A DNA stretch of 64,000 nucleotides, from NCBI GenBank assembly GCA_036583965.1, contig JAZBQD010000001.1, positions 14,347,392-14,411,391 on the forward strand, in the 5' to 3' direction. The DNA comes from Prunella strophiata. Lineage: Eukaryota > Chordata > Aves > Passeriformes > Prunellidae. The position numbers and the translations under genes were made by a program. Within the stretch, counting starts at the first letter, position 1, and each line of letters opens with the position of its first letter. The notes beneath the pieces are model-generated. The model was not told where the DNA came from. It did not search any database and saw only the letters and a list, made by a program, of their open reading frames with translations. Of this stretch, positions 11,871 through 23,147 are shown in pieces.

Positions 11871-14800
11871 CTTTCATAAATGCTCTGGGATATACAGATT
11901 ATACCATGTAAATTTCTACTCTCTTTGTGTATCTATACACAAAAAAGTGCTTGCATTCTCTTTGTAAACAAATGTCTGTAGCTTTTGAAACAACATGGAA
12001 TTCTAGATATACATTTTTAAAGCACAATACTAAGTTTAGAAATCCATGTAAGAAGCCTGGCTTGATCTCTTCCCTCAGCTGTTGACAGCAAGTGAGCAGG
12101 CAATTCTGGCAGCACTGAAATAATTTTTACCAGTGAATTAACAAAAACGAAATCCACATCTTTCTAGAGCAGAAATAAGATGAGATAGATATTTTAAAAA
12201 CTTATTTGCCAAGTGATACTCAGCTGGTGACTTGTCTATCCCCATGATACAGGCTTTTGGCTTGAAAGCAGTATTAGGAAAAAAAAAAAAAAATCCTTGG
12301 GAATTGCCCAAAAAGCAGAAGGCTCAGAAAGTTGGTAACTGTAAAGAGTCTATATGTGACCCCTTTTCCCATCACATGACTATTTTCCAGTCTAGTTCTT
12401 CAGTATGGCTGCTCCTCTCCTGCTGGGAACTCGAGGGGTGGGTGAAGGGAGAGAGAGGTGACAGCTTATTGAAAAGCCAGTGCTCCCTGCCTGGTTTTGG
12501 CACATTTTCTGCAGGTGCCTCGCACTATAGCCACAATGGGCTCTGGAAGAGAGGATTCAGACCTGTCAACAGCTACAGGAGGCAACTGCACAGCTTTGTC
12601 TTACAGGCTAACTTCATTGTCTGCTGCTCTGAACCCTGCAGCACAGGCACCCGTTAATGAGATGAGCCCCTTTTCCCTGCATTTGTTCCTCCCTCTGTTT
12701 CTCTTGCCTTCCTGTAATGATTTCACTTGATCGCATTGGTTGCTTTCTAGTGGGGATTGCTCCAACAATCAGATAAGATAATTGCCTGTAGAATACTGCT
12801 CAGCAACAACTATTACTTCCTTTGCTGAAAATGTCAGAGCAATTGAAAGCTCTTAGTGAAGTTCAAGAACAAGGAGGCAGAGAAGAGGCAGCTCCTCTAT
12901 AGGTACCTATCTGTGTATATTTAGCAAGTTTGCAGTGGCCAGCTCTCCTGGGTGATCTTACTTTACAAACAACACTTTGAGCACACTTTATATTTTCATG
13001 ACTTTTAAAACAACCTAAAAAATGTAAACATACACACCAAGTATTTCTCACATTTACTTCAGCTTTGGAAGACAATATTATAGAATTGCCTGGTTTGTAT
13101 TTCCTTCAATTCCTATTCCATTTCTAGAGACCAAAGTAAGTGCAATTTCTTTTCAATCTTAAAATTTAAACTTAAAACACTGTCTTCTTGCAAAAGTTTC
13201 TGAGGTGAAATGACAGCTGATGGAAAAGTGGCATACCAAGAGAAGGCCATTTAAATATTGCACTCCAAATGCAAGTACAATTAAAATACCAGAAATAGTT
13301 TGGGCCACTATTTCATTCACTTCTTCACCTGAAACACACACTGCCACTGCCAAAAACCATGTGATGTTACGCCCTGATGAACAATTCAAGAGCAAACCCA
13401 CAGACATAATGCTTTTTATCACTAAAGTATACAGGCTCTAGAGATTTTATATGACATCAGGATCTCCATTTATTTGACTGACAGGGGCAAATAAGCAAGG
13501 AAAAAAACACACATGCAAAAATTTACTCAGAGCACAATTGGAAAAACTGCACAAAACCTCATTCGTTATCCTTTTCCATTTCCCATTTTTCCTACACTGC
13601 ATATGCACTGTCAACAATAATACACCATCACATAGCCATAGCCATCAATTCTTTTTGCTGTGAATTTCATAAAGAATAAATAGCTTTTTAAAGCTTCTTA
13701 GAGTTCTGTGAAAAGAGCAGAGAGCTGAATCAGCAGCTGGATCATTATGGGCTATTCATATGCTGAGTTACTGAGGAACCAACATAGGGAAATTCCTTAT
13801 TCTTTGGAGAGGAACTCCAATATAGGCAACCATATGAGAGTTGATTTTTGCAGCATCATGAGATAACAGCACCCAGCTCAGTGACTGATCCCAGCCTTGC
13901 AATATTATTCAACCAAACTTACACTAGTTTAACTATGTCTAGAGCCAGATGTACAACTTGTTTATATATTGGATGTTTCAGAAACTGAACATTATTTTGG
14001 AGTTAATTTCATGGTTATGTTTTGCTATATAAAGCTCTGTGCAGTAGGATTGCTCCTCGAAAATCTAAATTAATCATAGTGTGGGTATCCAATTAAACCA
14101 AGCACTGATTTCTGAAGTCTATTTTATAACTTATTCTGAATTACTTAGAGGCTTTTGCTGGATGATAAGTTTTGCAGCAGTGAAGTAAAAGGATTCTGTA
14201 GACATATGAAATATAATTCTCTCCTATTCTTTTCATGAGTATAGTTTGAAAATTTGATCATTGCAAGAGGTACATTTTTTTTTTAAATAGTGCCATAACT
14301 TGTTTGTCAAAATTAAAGTTGAAATTCTGCCTAAAACTTCAACATGAAGAACTGTCATAAAGGAAACTGAGAGTAACTGATCTCTCTTTGTGTCTGAAGC
14401 TTAGGCTAGCAGTCTGACTCTGGAGCCCTTGACAAAAACTCACACTTCTGGAGAAAAGCTGGAAGTGGTAATTGCTACTGATGCTTGTCCTGAAACAACT
14501 TGGCCTTTGAATGAACTCCCATTACAGGGCAGACTAGTGCAGGAGCTTCACAAACACTTCATGACAGTCCTGAAAAAATGACCCTTTAGAAGCAGGAAAC
14601 ACAAAAGAAAAGCTCTGCATGTCTTCTGACAAGGAGCCAGGGAATTTAAGATGTTCCTGTGCTCTTATCCTCACAGAATAAGAGTAGAATTAAAACAAAA
14701 TTGAGAGCCATGCTGTTTATTAAGATGTTTTGATGCAAGTAGGCAGTAATCCAGTGCAGATTTAAGCCTTTCAACTTGTAGATCATATTCTTGATATACA

Positions 14801-15624
14801 CCCGAGGTGAGGAGTAGATGATCCAACAGCCCTTTGTGGTATCCTGGTAAGTGCCAGGATACCATTTAACTTTTAAAATAGAGAAATAGTGAGCACTTCT
14901 CAAAATAATTTCATTGTGTCACCTACTCATACATAAAATGTTCTAGTCTGTGTGTGATGAACTGCTTCTCTCCCCATGCATGGAGCAGATAACTGAGAAT
15001 TAATAAACTGGCACAGTCAAAAAACCTGAAGGTTTTACATTCTGACAAAGACAACTGTGTACATTTGGTACTACTCTTGCCTAATCACTCAACATCAGCA
15101 ATTGACAAAAAATACATCCTCTTTCTTTGATGAGGAATGTGATGAATTTTATGATGGATATTTGGGCACATTAGGTGTAGTGATTGTTTCCTGGTTGAAG
15201 CCTGATGAGTTTTACACAGCCCTTCTCATTGCTTTAGATGCATTTCACAAAGCATACAAATGCAAATTTACTATCTTCTTCCTGTTCTACAGATTCTTCT
15301 GTCAAAAACCTCTTTTTCTCACTCCTCCCCTCATGTTGTTACATTAGCTATTTGTAAGAAATGGAGATTAGAATGAAGTTAAAGGTGCATTCCTATCAGT
15401 GCAACAGACAGTGAGTAGACAGTATTTTCAGTGGATAACAAGCATATTTTCTAATAAATAATACATCCTGGCAGAAATCTGCCACTGAATTCTATTCTTC
15501 AGCACAATTCCAGTTACGCTCCATTGAACCATAACTCTTCTTACACTAACATAATGAAATACACCATATCAGTACACCACAACCAAACAGGGCTGTGCAA
15601 TTCCACCAGTGCAATTAATGCAAG
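11871..15624. other. Intergenic, no gene seen
   Basis: AT-rich DNA. The longest open frame (12232-12657, 141 codons) begins with a lysine run made by an A-tract and has no family resemblance or splice context. A perfect 11-bp hairpin at 14837-14864 is listed separately. Nothing else recognised. Confidence 0.55.
14837..14864. repeat. Perfect 11-bp inverted repeat (hairpin)
   Basis: TGGTATCCTGG at 14837-14847 pairs exactly with CCAGGATACCA at 14854-14864 across a 6-nt loop. No coding or RNA-gene context is visible. It could be chance or a small structured element. Confidence 0.7.
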
Positions 15625-16085
15625 AAAGAGAAGGACTTACTGGAGTGAGTCCTGTGCAGGGCACAAGGAGGATTAAAGGGCTGCAGTGTCTTTCATAATG
15701 GGAGACAGCTGGAACTCCCCAGCCAGGGAAAGAGAAGGCTCAGGGGGCTCTCATCAGTGTGTATAAATACTTGATGGGAGGGAATGAAGAAGAGAAAGGC
15801 AGACTCCTCTCAGCAGATCCCACTGGCAAAATAACAAACAATAGGCAAAATTTTAAAAACAGCACATTCAGTGTAAGACAAGAATATAATTTCTGCCATG
15901 AGTGTAGTCCAACACTGGAGCAGGTGGCCCAGAGAGGTTATGGAGTCTCCCTCGGGGGACATTCCAAACCTGACTGCACAAGGTCCTGGGCAACCTGCTT
16001 GAGTGGACCCTGCCTGAGCAGGTGAGATGGAGTAGATGATTTCAGAAGGACTCTTCCAAACTAAATTATTGTGAGTCTGTTAATT
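15625..16085 (+). mobile_element. CR1 LINE 3' fragment
   Basis: The hallmark 3' end of avian CR1 is readable in the + orientation: ACTGGAGCAGGTGGCCCAGAG, a GGAGTCTCC block, CAAACCTGACTGCACA, CCTGCCTGAGCAGGTGAGATGG, AGTAGATGATTTCAGAAGG and TTCCAAACTAAATTATTGTGA. The left part (CACAAGGAGGATTAAAGGGCTG onwards) matches the preceding CR1 3' coding and UTR region. The copy is diverged and 5'-truncated, as usual for CR1. The left boundary is approximate. Confidence 0.85.
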
Positions 16086-19000
16086 TACATCATAGGATAG
16101 CTGCAGGAAAGAAAGATCAAGTTTTGTGAAAATTCATTTGAAAGCTGTACCCCTGTGCTCTAGGAATCTGAAATGCTGTGTTAATATTAAACAGCATTTT
16201 CATCTAAAAGTCATCATGTTAATTACCCTATTTATTTTAGAGTTTTCAATTGTTCAGTTGAACCAAAAATATTTTCCAAGACCAAGCCACATTCAGAAGT
16301 AGAGTACTTCTACATTGGTCCACCTGTTTTGAATTTTGAAGCATTTTTATCAATGTCTGAAGATAATGAATGCAGGTTTTGCTATTAGAAACATTCACTC
16401 TCTCTATGTTTGTTTCAACCACTGCTTAATTTTAGAAAACAGAGATATTTGAAATCTGAACTGATCCCTTCTGTGAAAATGCACCATGCCTGGTTATTGC
16501 TCCAAGAGTCACATCTCTTCCAAAACACTACAAACCCAGCAGACTGACCTCATGGTCATGGAACTCTTTAATTTCCAGCCTTTCTGTCAGAAATGCTATG
16601 CATTTACAAGTGTCATCGATTTTCAATGGAAGTCAAAGGTGCACAGGCTCACTCAAAATCTTCTGCTTTGAGACAAGCCACACAACAAGCTTCTAATGGG
16701 ATTCTCTCAGTACAAAAAATTTATAAAAATAGTATTTCATGGATGAGTACATCCCCAAGCACTAATGCCAGTCAGTGGATTCTTTTCCTACAAAATAAGT
16801 TATATTTCATTGCATAAGCTGGGTGTCATTCAAACCTGTCTGAGTGTCTTATATGGAACTGTTAATATTAGGTATTCTTCAGAAGTCAGACTTTGAAAAG
16901 CTTTTCAGTTTACAATCACATCTCACTTCAAAAATGTGCATAGAGTATGTAAGATCATTATTTAATTTTCTTTCTTTTTTAATTAATTAAAAGAGTCTTG
17001 AAGTGAAGAAAACAATTAAAGATAACAACAGAAATAGGGGAACATCAGGCATTTTGCCTCCACACCTCACACAGCACTTCCCTAGCCCCAGGGGAACTAT
17101 TTTAAACTTGCTTGTAGCAAAAAAGGGATCAAAATGGTTATAAATGTCACGATTTTCATAAAAGATCTGAAAATTTTGCAGAGCTGTGTAAAAATACTGC
17201 AACGGGAAGCAAAGTTTTTGAAAAAAAAAAAAAAAGCAGACCATATTTTTCAATTAAAGAAACCTAAATTAGTGAAATGGAAGAAATGAAGTCAGTTATA
17301 AATTCATATGATCTTATGGGCTTATCACAAAATGATAGTCAAGCTTTTGCTCCAGATGGTGCAATAGTGCTTGTGACATCCACTTTGAACTGCAATCTAG
17401 TTATGTGTCAGGAGGAGAGTCCATTATTCACTGCATCAGTGCTGGGGAAAGAAGGTTAAAAGTTCAAGACATGCCCCAAGTGATTAAGGTTGTAAAAATC
17501 AGGAGATATACCATGGGGAAAAAAATGCCACTCTTCCTTTTCTTCCATACTCAGTTTGTTCCCCAAAAAAAATGTGTTTAAGAAAGCAAAAAAAAAAAAC
17601 CAAACCCAAATCCAAACAAAACACCAAAACCCCAAAACAACAACAAAAAATAACAGGATGCAGGGATACCACAATTCCCTACAGTAATGTATAAATTATC
17701 TTTTTATTTTAACTCCTTAAACCATTCTGCTACCAGCTGCTTTTTACCTAGAAAGAAACATAAAGGTTTATCTTAAAATCTGTCTACAAGGACTTGAGAA
17801 CTCAGTTAACACTTTCTCACTCGTTGTGATATTCTTCTCAGCTATTACATACTTGTAACTAAATCAGATTTCAAACTTTATTTTTCATGTACCCCACAGA
17901 TCACCAGTTCATCTGCACTAGTCAGGCTTCACTTCTCAGCCATGTAAGCCTTTGCTCTGCTGATCAGTAACATAACCTACAAATTGCTTCCCACCACCCC
18001 AAAAGTTTCTGCATTTGGAACTGCAAGAGCCACTTCTCCAATACTTGAGCAAATTTAGATTTCTAATTCAATATAAAAAAGGAAGAAGATGCAAAACCTG
18101 AAAGGTGAAGCTAAAAACATTTCAATTAAAAAAATATCTTCTGCAAAATTCTTCATAGTGAGAGTAATGAATGGAAAATATTAGGAAAAAAAGGTGCTTT
18201 AATGCTCAGAACCTTTGAAAAGGTATCAAGTAATTATTTTCAGGAAGGTCTTTTCTTTCAACAAACAAGTAGAAAAGAGTAATTCCATTGTAATAAATTT
18301 TCTGTCTGCTGTTTTCTGACTCTGTTTATCTCTGAGCTTGATTGCACATTTGTATAAATTCTATTATGTGTTATGTACAATAAATGTATTATGGCCATGT
18401 TGCTGCATCCTCTTTGAAATTACCTCATATGCAGTAACTGATGTATTAGCCCACATTTCTTGTAAAGGAAAGTACTGAATATGAATTTCACAAAGCCTGA
18501 TAACATTCAGACTCTGTATATATTTGTAAGTGTGTTAACATTTCAGAGTAGCATATTGACAATGCAGACAAAAATCCCTGTAATCCATCACATCATGGTC
18601 TTTGAACTATGTAGGATTTAGCAATGCCCTAAAGTTCACAACACTTACTTCAAAGTGCACACACAAAGAAATCCTGTAGCAAACTCCTGACATCCAAGAC
18701 TAAACCTTGCACTCATCAATAACCCGTGCATTACATTAAAAAACCTACACATTACAAAACTATATCTAAATTTGAGGACAACCTTCTGTAAACTCAAAAC
18801 TCAGCTCAAAAAACTTAAGTACTCTGTGTTCCAAATCACCTTTGGAGTTAGGATGATAAATCAAAGCCTGTGAGCTCCCAGCCTGCAGTTCAGCAGGCTC
18901 CTGCAGACAAGGCCAGGCTCACCCTCGCACAGCAGGAGCTGAGCAGACCCACAGGAAGGATCCTCAAAGTTTAGAGAGAAATTAGTACTAAAGCCCACTC

Positions 19001-20574
19001 AACTTGAAGTAACCATTGGAGCGGAGAATGATTACTCAAGGCAAATGAACTCACATAGGAGTACTTGGGAAATTAAAATAATAGTGCTGGAGGACCTGGG
19101 GGAAGTCTTAAATAATTATTAGAAATTTCCAAACATGCTGTGTCTATATATATTACTTAAGTCCTTGCAAGTTTTTATCTAGACTAAAAGTCTAATCTAA
19201 ATGTCCAAGGACAGAATCTTTTGTTTAATCTTATACATAAAGTTATATTTAGCTTTGTTACTGGAGTTTTTTCTTTAGAGCATCTAGAATATGAAGAACA
19301 AAATGAAACACTACAGAAGCATTTTATATAAAAAGTCATTTTAAAAGCCTTTTAAAAAAATTAAAATGCCTCAAAACCAGTAATATATCTGTAGAAGAGA
19401 ATTTGTATCACCAAGCTAAAAAGACAATCCTGATTTTATTGGAAATGTCATGCAGTTTTTATGTCCTGAGAGCTGACTTCAAAGAAGCCCTTGTCAGTGG
19501 AATGAGCACACATTACTCCTCTGTGAAATCCTACAAGAACACAGATGGCAGTGAGACCATGATCTTAATTGATTTAAGGGTCAAGTTTATATCTTTAAAG
19601 AAACATTTTAGAACAGCAAAAAGCAAATCCTTAAGCATGTGGTATTATACTTGGGTTCAGAGCATTAGCACCACGTATTTATACCCAAAGGAGATGCATG
19701 GGGAAAAGGGAACACACACAACAGCAGTATCATAAATGAGGAAAAGCTGATTTCATTTTCTTTTCTAGCACAAGAGTTATAATGAAGGCTCGAGGTGAGA
19801 AAAAACGGTGTACAGTTGCTCTCAAAAGAAACATGACCCATTTCTCTCTGAAACCAAAATAAGAGGTAATCTAGAAGATTTGGGGCAAAATCTGCTGAGA
19901 AGACATCAAAATATGATGCCACCCCTAGGAATGTCATGATTGCAATTATACAGATGGGGTTTTAATGTATGTGGTGATATAAGTGAAAGTATCTTCACTG
20001 TTTAAAAACAAAACAAAAGAACTACTACAGGATGTCATTTGTACCCAGTCATTTTTCAAAGGCCAGAGTCACACCAATCACAGGCTTTTCCTCACTGGGT
20101 ATGTTCCTTGGCTCTTGTTACATATACTTTGATTAGAGAGTTTTTAATTACACTTTAGCCTGTTAGCACCATGGGGCCAATAAAACTAAGAGAAATAGAA
20201 CTAAATTCTTTTCATTCAACACAACTGGTAACTAAACACCAATTAATTACACCCACACAAGCCTAATGAAGATAATGGGGTTGCAGAGAGTTCACGGATG
20301 GTATGAAGTGGCTTGTGGTATCCTAACCTTAATCAGTTAACTACTTTGTAATAGGGAGGATCACAGGATAAGCCACCCTCTTTCTACATGCTTACAATTA
20401 CTGTTAATGGAAATTACATGGCCATGCAGATAATTCATGTAATATTTACTTGATCAGAAAAAAAAAAAAAAGATAAATACTTGAGGGACTCCCTACTAGT
20501 ATTTCCAACAGTTTATTGAAAACAAGAGTGCAGGGTTATTAAATGAGTATCCATTCTGCTTCATCTCATTGCTT
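16086..20574. other. Intergenic, no gene seen
   Basis: AT-rich DNA with scattered A and T runs (for example 17221-17235 and 17587-17600). Open frames are 110 codons or fewer and unrecognised. A GC-richer patch lies near 18870-18960 without a reading frame of interest. Confidence 0.55.
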
Positions 20575-21615
20575 CACTTAAGGCAAACCTGACGGATTTC
20601 TTCTTTTCCAGGGAGGGGGCATCCACAGCATCTCTGGGAAAGCTGTGCCAATGCCTCACCAGCCTCACAGCAAAGAATTTCTTCCTAATATTTAATCTGG
20701 ATTTGTTTCAGTTTGAGGTCATTGTCCTTTCTTTTATCACTGAATACCCCTGTAAAATCATTCTTGTAGGGGGCTCTTTAGGTCGGGCTATAAAGGCAGA
20801 AGATCTCGAGGAACTATCCTAAGCTCCGTGCGCTATACTAGAAGAGAAGAGACCGAAAGGCCTCCTCCGTCCTCTCCTCACTCCTCCTCTCTCTCTATAA
20901 GCATCTCTCCTCTATCCTCTCCTCCTCATCTCTTCTCCTCCCTTCTTCTCTCTTCTCCCTTCTCCCTTCTCCCTTCTCCCTTCTCCCTTCTCTTTGCGAA
21001 ACAATGCCAACACCCTCAGCCTGTTCTTCAAAGGAGAGGTTCTCCAACCCTCTGAGGATCTCAGCTGCTCTCCTCTGAACTCATTCTAACAGGCCCACAT
21101 CCTTCCCATGCTGTGCCCCCAGACAGGGCTGCAGTGCTCCAGGGAGTCTCAAACAATGGACTAGAGAGCCACAACCACCTCCCCTGACCTGCTGCTCCTC
21201 ACTCCTTTCATGCAGCCCAGCCCAGGGGTGGCTTTCTGGGCTGGCAGCACAGAGTGCTGACTCAGGCTCAGCTTCTCCTCCATCTGCACCCCAAGTGCTG
21301 CTCCTCAGCCCCTGCCCTGCTCAGTTCCTCCCTGCAAACCCATGCTCATGGGGAGCTCCATCCGCTCTCTGTGTCACTGGCAAAGCCACTCAGGAAGCCC
21401 TGGGGCCAAGGGCAGAGCCCTGAGGGACACCCTTCATCCCTGGCCTCCACCTGGAGCCACTGAGCACAGCTCCCTGGCTGTGTCCATCTGGCCAGTTCCT
21501 CATGCCCTGCCCAGCCCACCCTCCAGAGCCAGGGCTCTGCAGTGTCTGTCATGTGGCACCGTGTCCAAAGCCTCACAGGGGCTCTGGACACATCAGCAGT
21601 GCCAGAGACTGAAAA
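20575..21615 (-). mobile_element. CR1 LINE fragment, reverse orientation, with internal pyrimidine expansion
   Basis: Read on the + strand this is CR1 in reverse complement: GGCATCCACAGCATCTCTGG, TGTGCCAATGCCTCACCAGCC, AAGAATTTCTTCCTAATATT, then TCTTGTAGGG with CTTTAGGT, and after a TC-rich interruption CCCTCAGCCTGTTCTTCAAA, CAGCTGCTCTCCTCTGAACTC and a long GC-rich remainder related to the CR1 ORF2 C-terminus. The frames of 69-94 codons in it are CR1 remnants, not host genes. The section 20790-20997 is foreign to the consensus and is described separately. Confidence 0.85.
20790..20997. repeat. Pyrimidine-rich low-complexity tract inside CR1
   Basis: After an unusual mixed stretch (20790-20860) the + strand becomes almost pure C/T, ending in tandem TTCTCCC copies at about 20950-20992. 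It replaces the CR1 position where the reverse-strand consensus normally has a short CCTCCTCTTCTCC-like segment, so the tract probably grew from that seed. The 75-codon serine-rich frame across it is an artefact. Confidence 0.75.
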
Positions 21616-22091
21616 GTTATGGGTGATGACTTAGACACTACTAGGAAGGAGTTTTGCCCATTCTGGCAATGGTATAAAGAGGCTGCCACCAGCCAAGCCC
21701 TTTTTATTCTTTTTATTTCTTTCATTATTCTTACCCTTATCCTCCTCCACCTGACTGCAACTGTAGGCTGTGACTTCAGCTGCCTAACAGAACTTCAGAT
21801 ACAATACTATTGTTCAATTACCTCTGGTCTAGGGACAAGGAAACAAGACTAAGGGAGAAGAATGTATCTACAAGAAAGCCAAACTCAGCAGATGTCCTGA
21901 AAATCAGCTTGGGCCAGGCTCAACCTGGCAGAGGCCATAGCCTGTAGGCTCATCTGCTGAGGCCACGTTTGTACATACTCCCCCAAAACTGAGAAGGGAG
22001 GAGGAAAAGGGTAAGGATAAGGAAAGAAATAAAAAAAAAATGATAAATGTAAGAATAAGTTGATGTAGAAGAAAAAATAGTACTAGAAGTA
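21616..22091. other. Intergenic, nothing recognised
   Basis: Short stretch between the CR1 fragment and the GAA array; becomes A/G-rich to the right. No coding evidence. Confidence 0.5.
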
Positions 22092-22182
22092 AAGAAGAAG
22101 AAGAAGAAGAAGAAAGAAAGAAGAAGAAGAAGAAGAAGAAGAAGAAGAAGAAGAAGAAGAAGAAGAAGAAGAAGAAGAAGAA
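22092..22182 (+). repeat. (GAA)n microsatellite
   Basis: About 90 bases of nearly pure AAG/GAA triplets with one slip (AAAGAAAG near 22110-22120), followed by a short TAGTAG run at about 22206-22217. The purine strand is the + strand. The long phenylalanine-rich frame on the - strand is an artefact. Confidence 0.95.
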
Positions 22183-22277
22183 TAGTAAGATAACGAAGAT
22201 TAAATAGTAGTAGTAGAAAAATTTTATTGTTGTAACAATAATATCAAGATAAAATACACACCCACACATCCTCTAGC

Positions 22278-22335
22278 ATCACAGAATGGTTTAGTTTGGG
22301 AAGGACCTCAGAGATCATCTAGTTCCAACAGATTT
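22278..22335 (-). mobile_element. CR1 LINE 3' end fragment
   Basis: ATCACAGAATGGTTTAGTTT, GGAAGGACCTCAGAGATCAT and CTAGTTCCAACA are the classic extreme 3' end of CR1 in reverse orientation. Only about 55 bases remain. Confidence 0.8.
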
Positions 22336-23147
22336 TCTTTTCCTCTTTTTCCCTCTCTCTCTACCTCTTTCCTGTTTGTTTCTATCTGTCTCACACACAT
22401 TTCTAGTTAGATAAAATCTGTGTTAAATAAAATTTGTGTGTTGTCATCATATGGTCTCATTTGCACCTTCATTCGGGGAGAGGCATCTCTCCCTAATCCA
22501 ACCAGAACCACCACATCAACTTCTCCTGAAGAACTTCTAATGAGGCATTGGCTACCCACTCTCCTCAAGGAACAGGTAGTGTCACTTCAGAAACTTTTTC
22601 AGAGGAAACAGCTTTAAGAAAAGAGGGTTTAAATCTCTGGAAAGGTACCATAGTATTTCTAAAGGATGTGAAAGGAAAAGAAAATAATTCCTTAGGGATT
22701 TTTCTTCATTATCACCCCACCTGGAGAAGTGAGCACACAATGAGCAAAGGTCCACACATATTGATTTTAGAGCTGGGGAAGTGTGCAGCTAACAGCTTTT
22801 AAGTATCTCCATTTTCAGTTACTTCAACAAAATTACCAGTGAACAGTGTAAGAAAGTGAAAGTTTTTGTAGGAAATTGCGGGCTAAAAATGATCATTTAG
22901 GTCGCGAAATGTTTCCTTTCATTGAAAATGGAGGGCTTTCAAACGTAGGAGTTACTGCGGGCGCTTTGCAGCGTCGTCTTCACCAGACATTTCCCAAACC
23001 ACAGCCTGTCCCTCTTTTCAGGACCATAATCTCACAGAGTTTTGTTGCTGGGAGGTTTTTAAAACCGAGGAGCGCTTGGTCGGGGCGTCCTGACTCGGAC
23101 GGCGGTGACCGGGCTCTGAGGGAAGTGCGAGCACCACGCGGCGCTGA
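22336..23147. promoter_or_regulatory. Upstream flank of ENO4, candidate promoter area
   Basis: AT-rich up to about 22860, then CpG density rises (GGTCGCGAAATG, GCGGGCGC, AGCGTCGTC, GGTCGGGGCGTCC) as the sequence approaches the minisatellite. The right end plus the repeat and exon 1 form one CpG-rich island at about 22870-25480. No TATA box is obvious. In the ENO4 frame the last upstream stop is TGA at 23145-23147. The transcription start cannot be fixed from sequence. Confidence 0.4.

Noticed and set aside
12232..12657. 141-codon open frame
   Set aside because: It begins with a lysine run from an A-tract, has no family resemblance and no splice context.
20828..21852. Serine-rich and other small frames
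   Set aside because: They come from the pyrimidine tract and from CR1 remnants.
1..22860. HSPA12A exons (expected neighbour)
   Set aside because: I searched for HSP70-like actin-fold motifs by eye in both strands' open frames and saw none; the gene is presumably further left.
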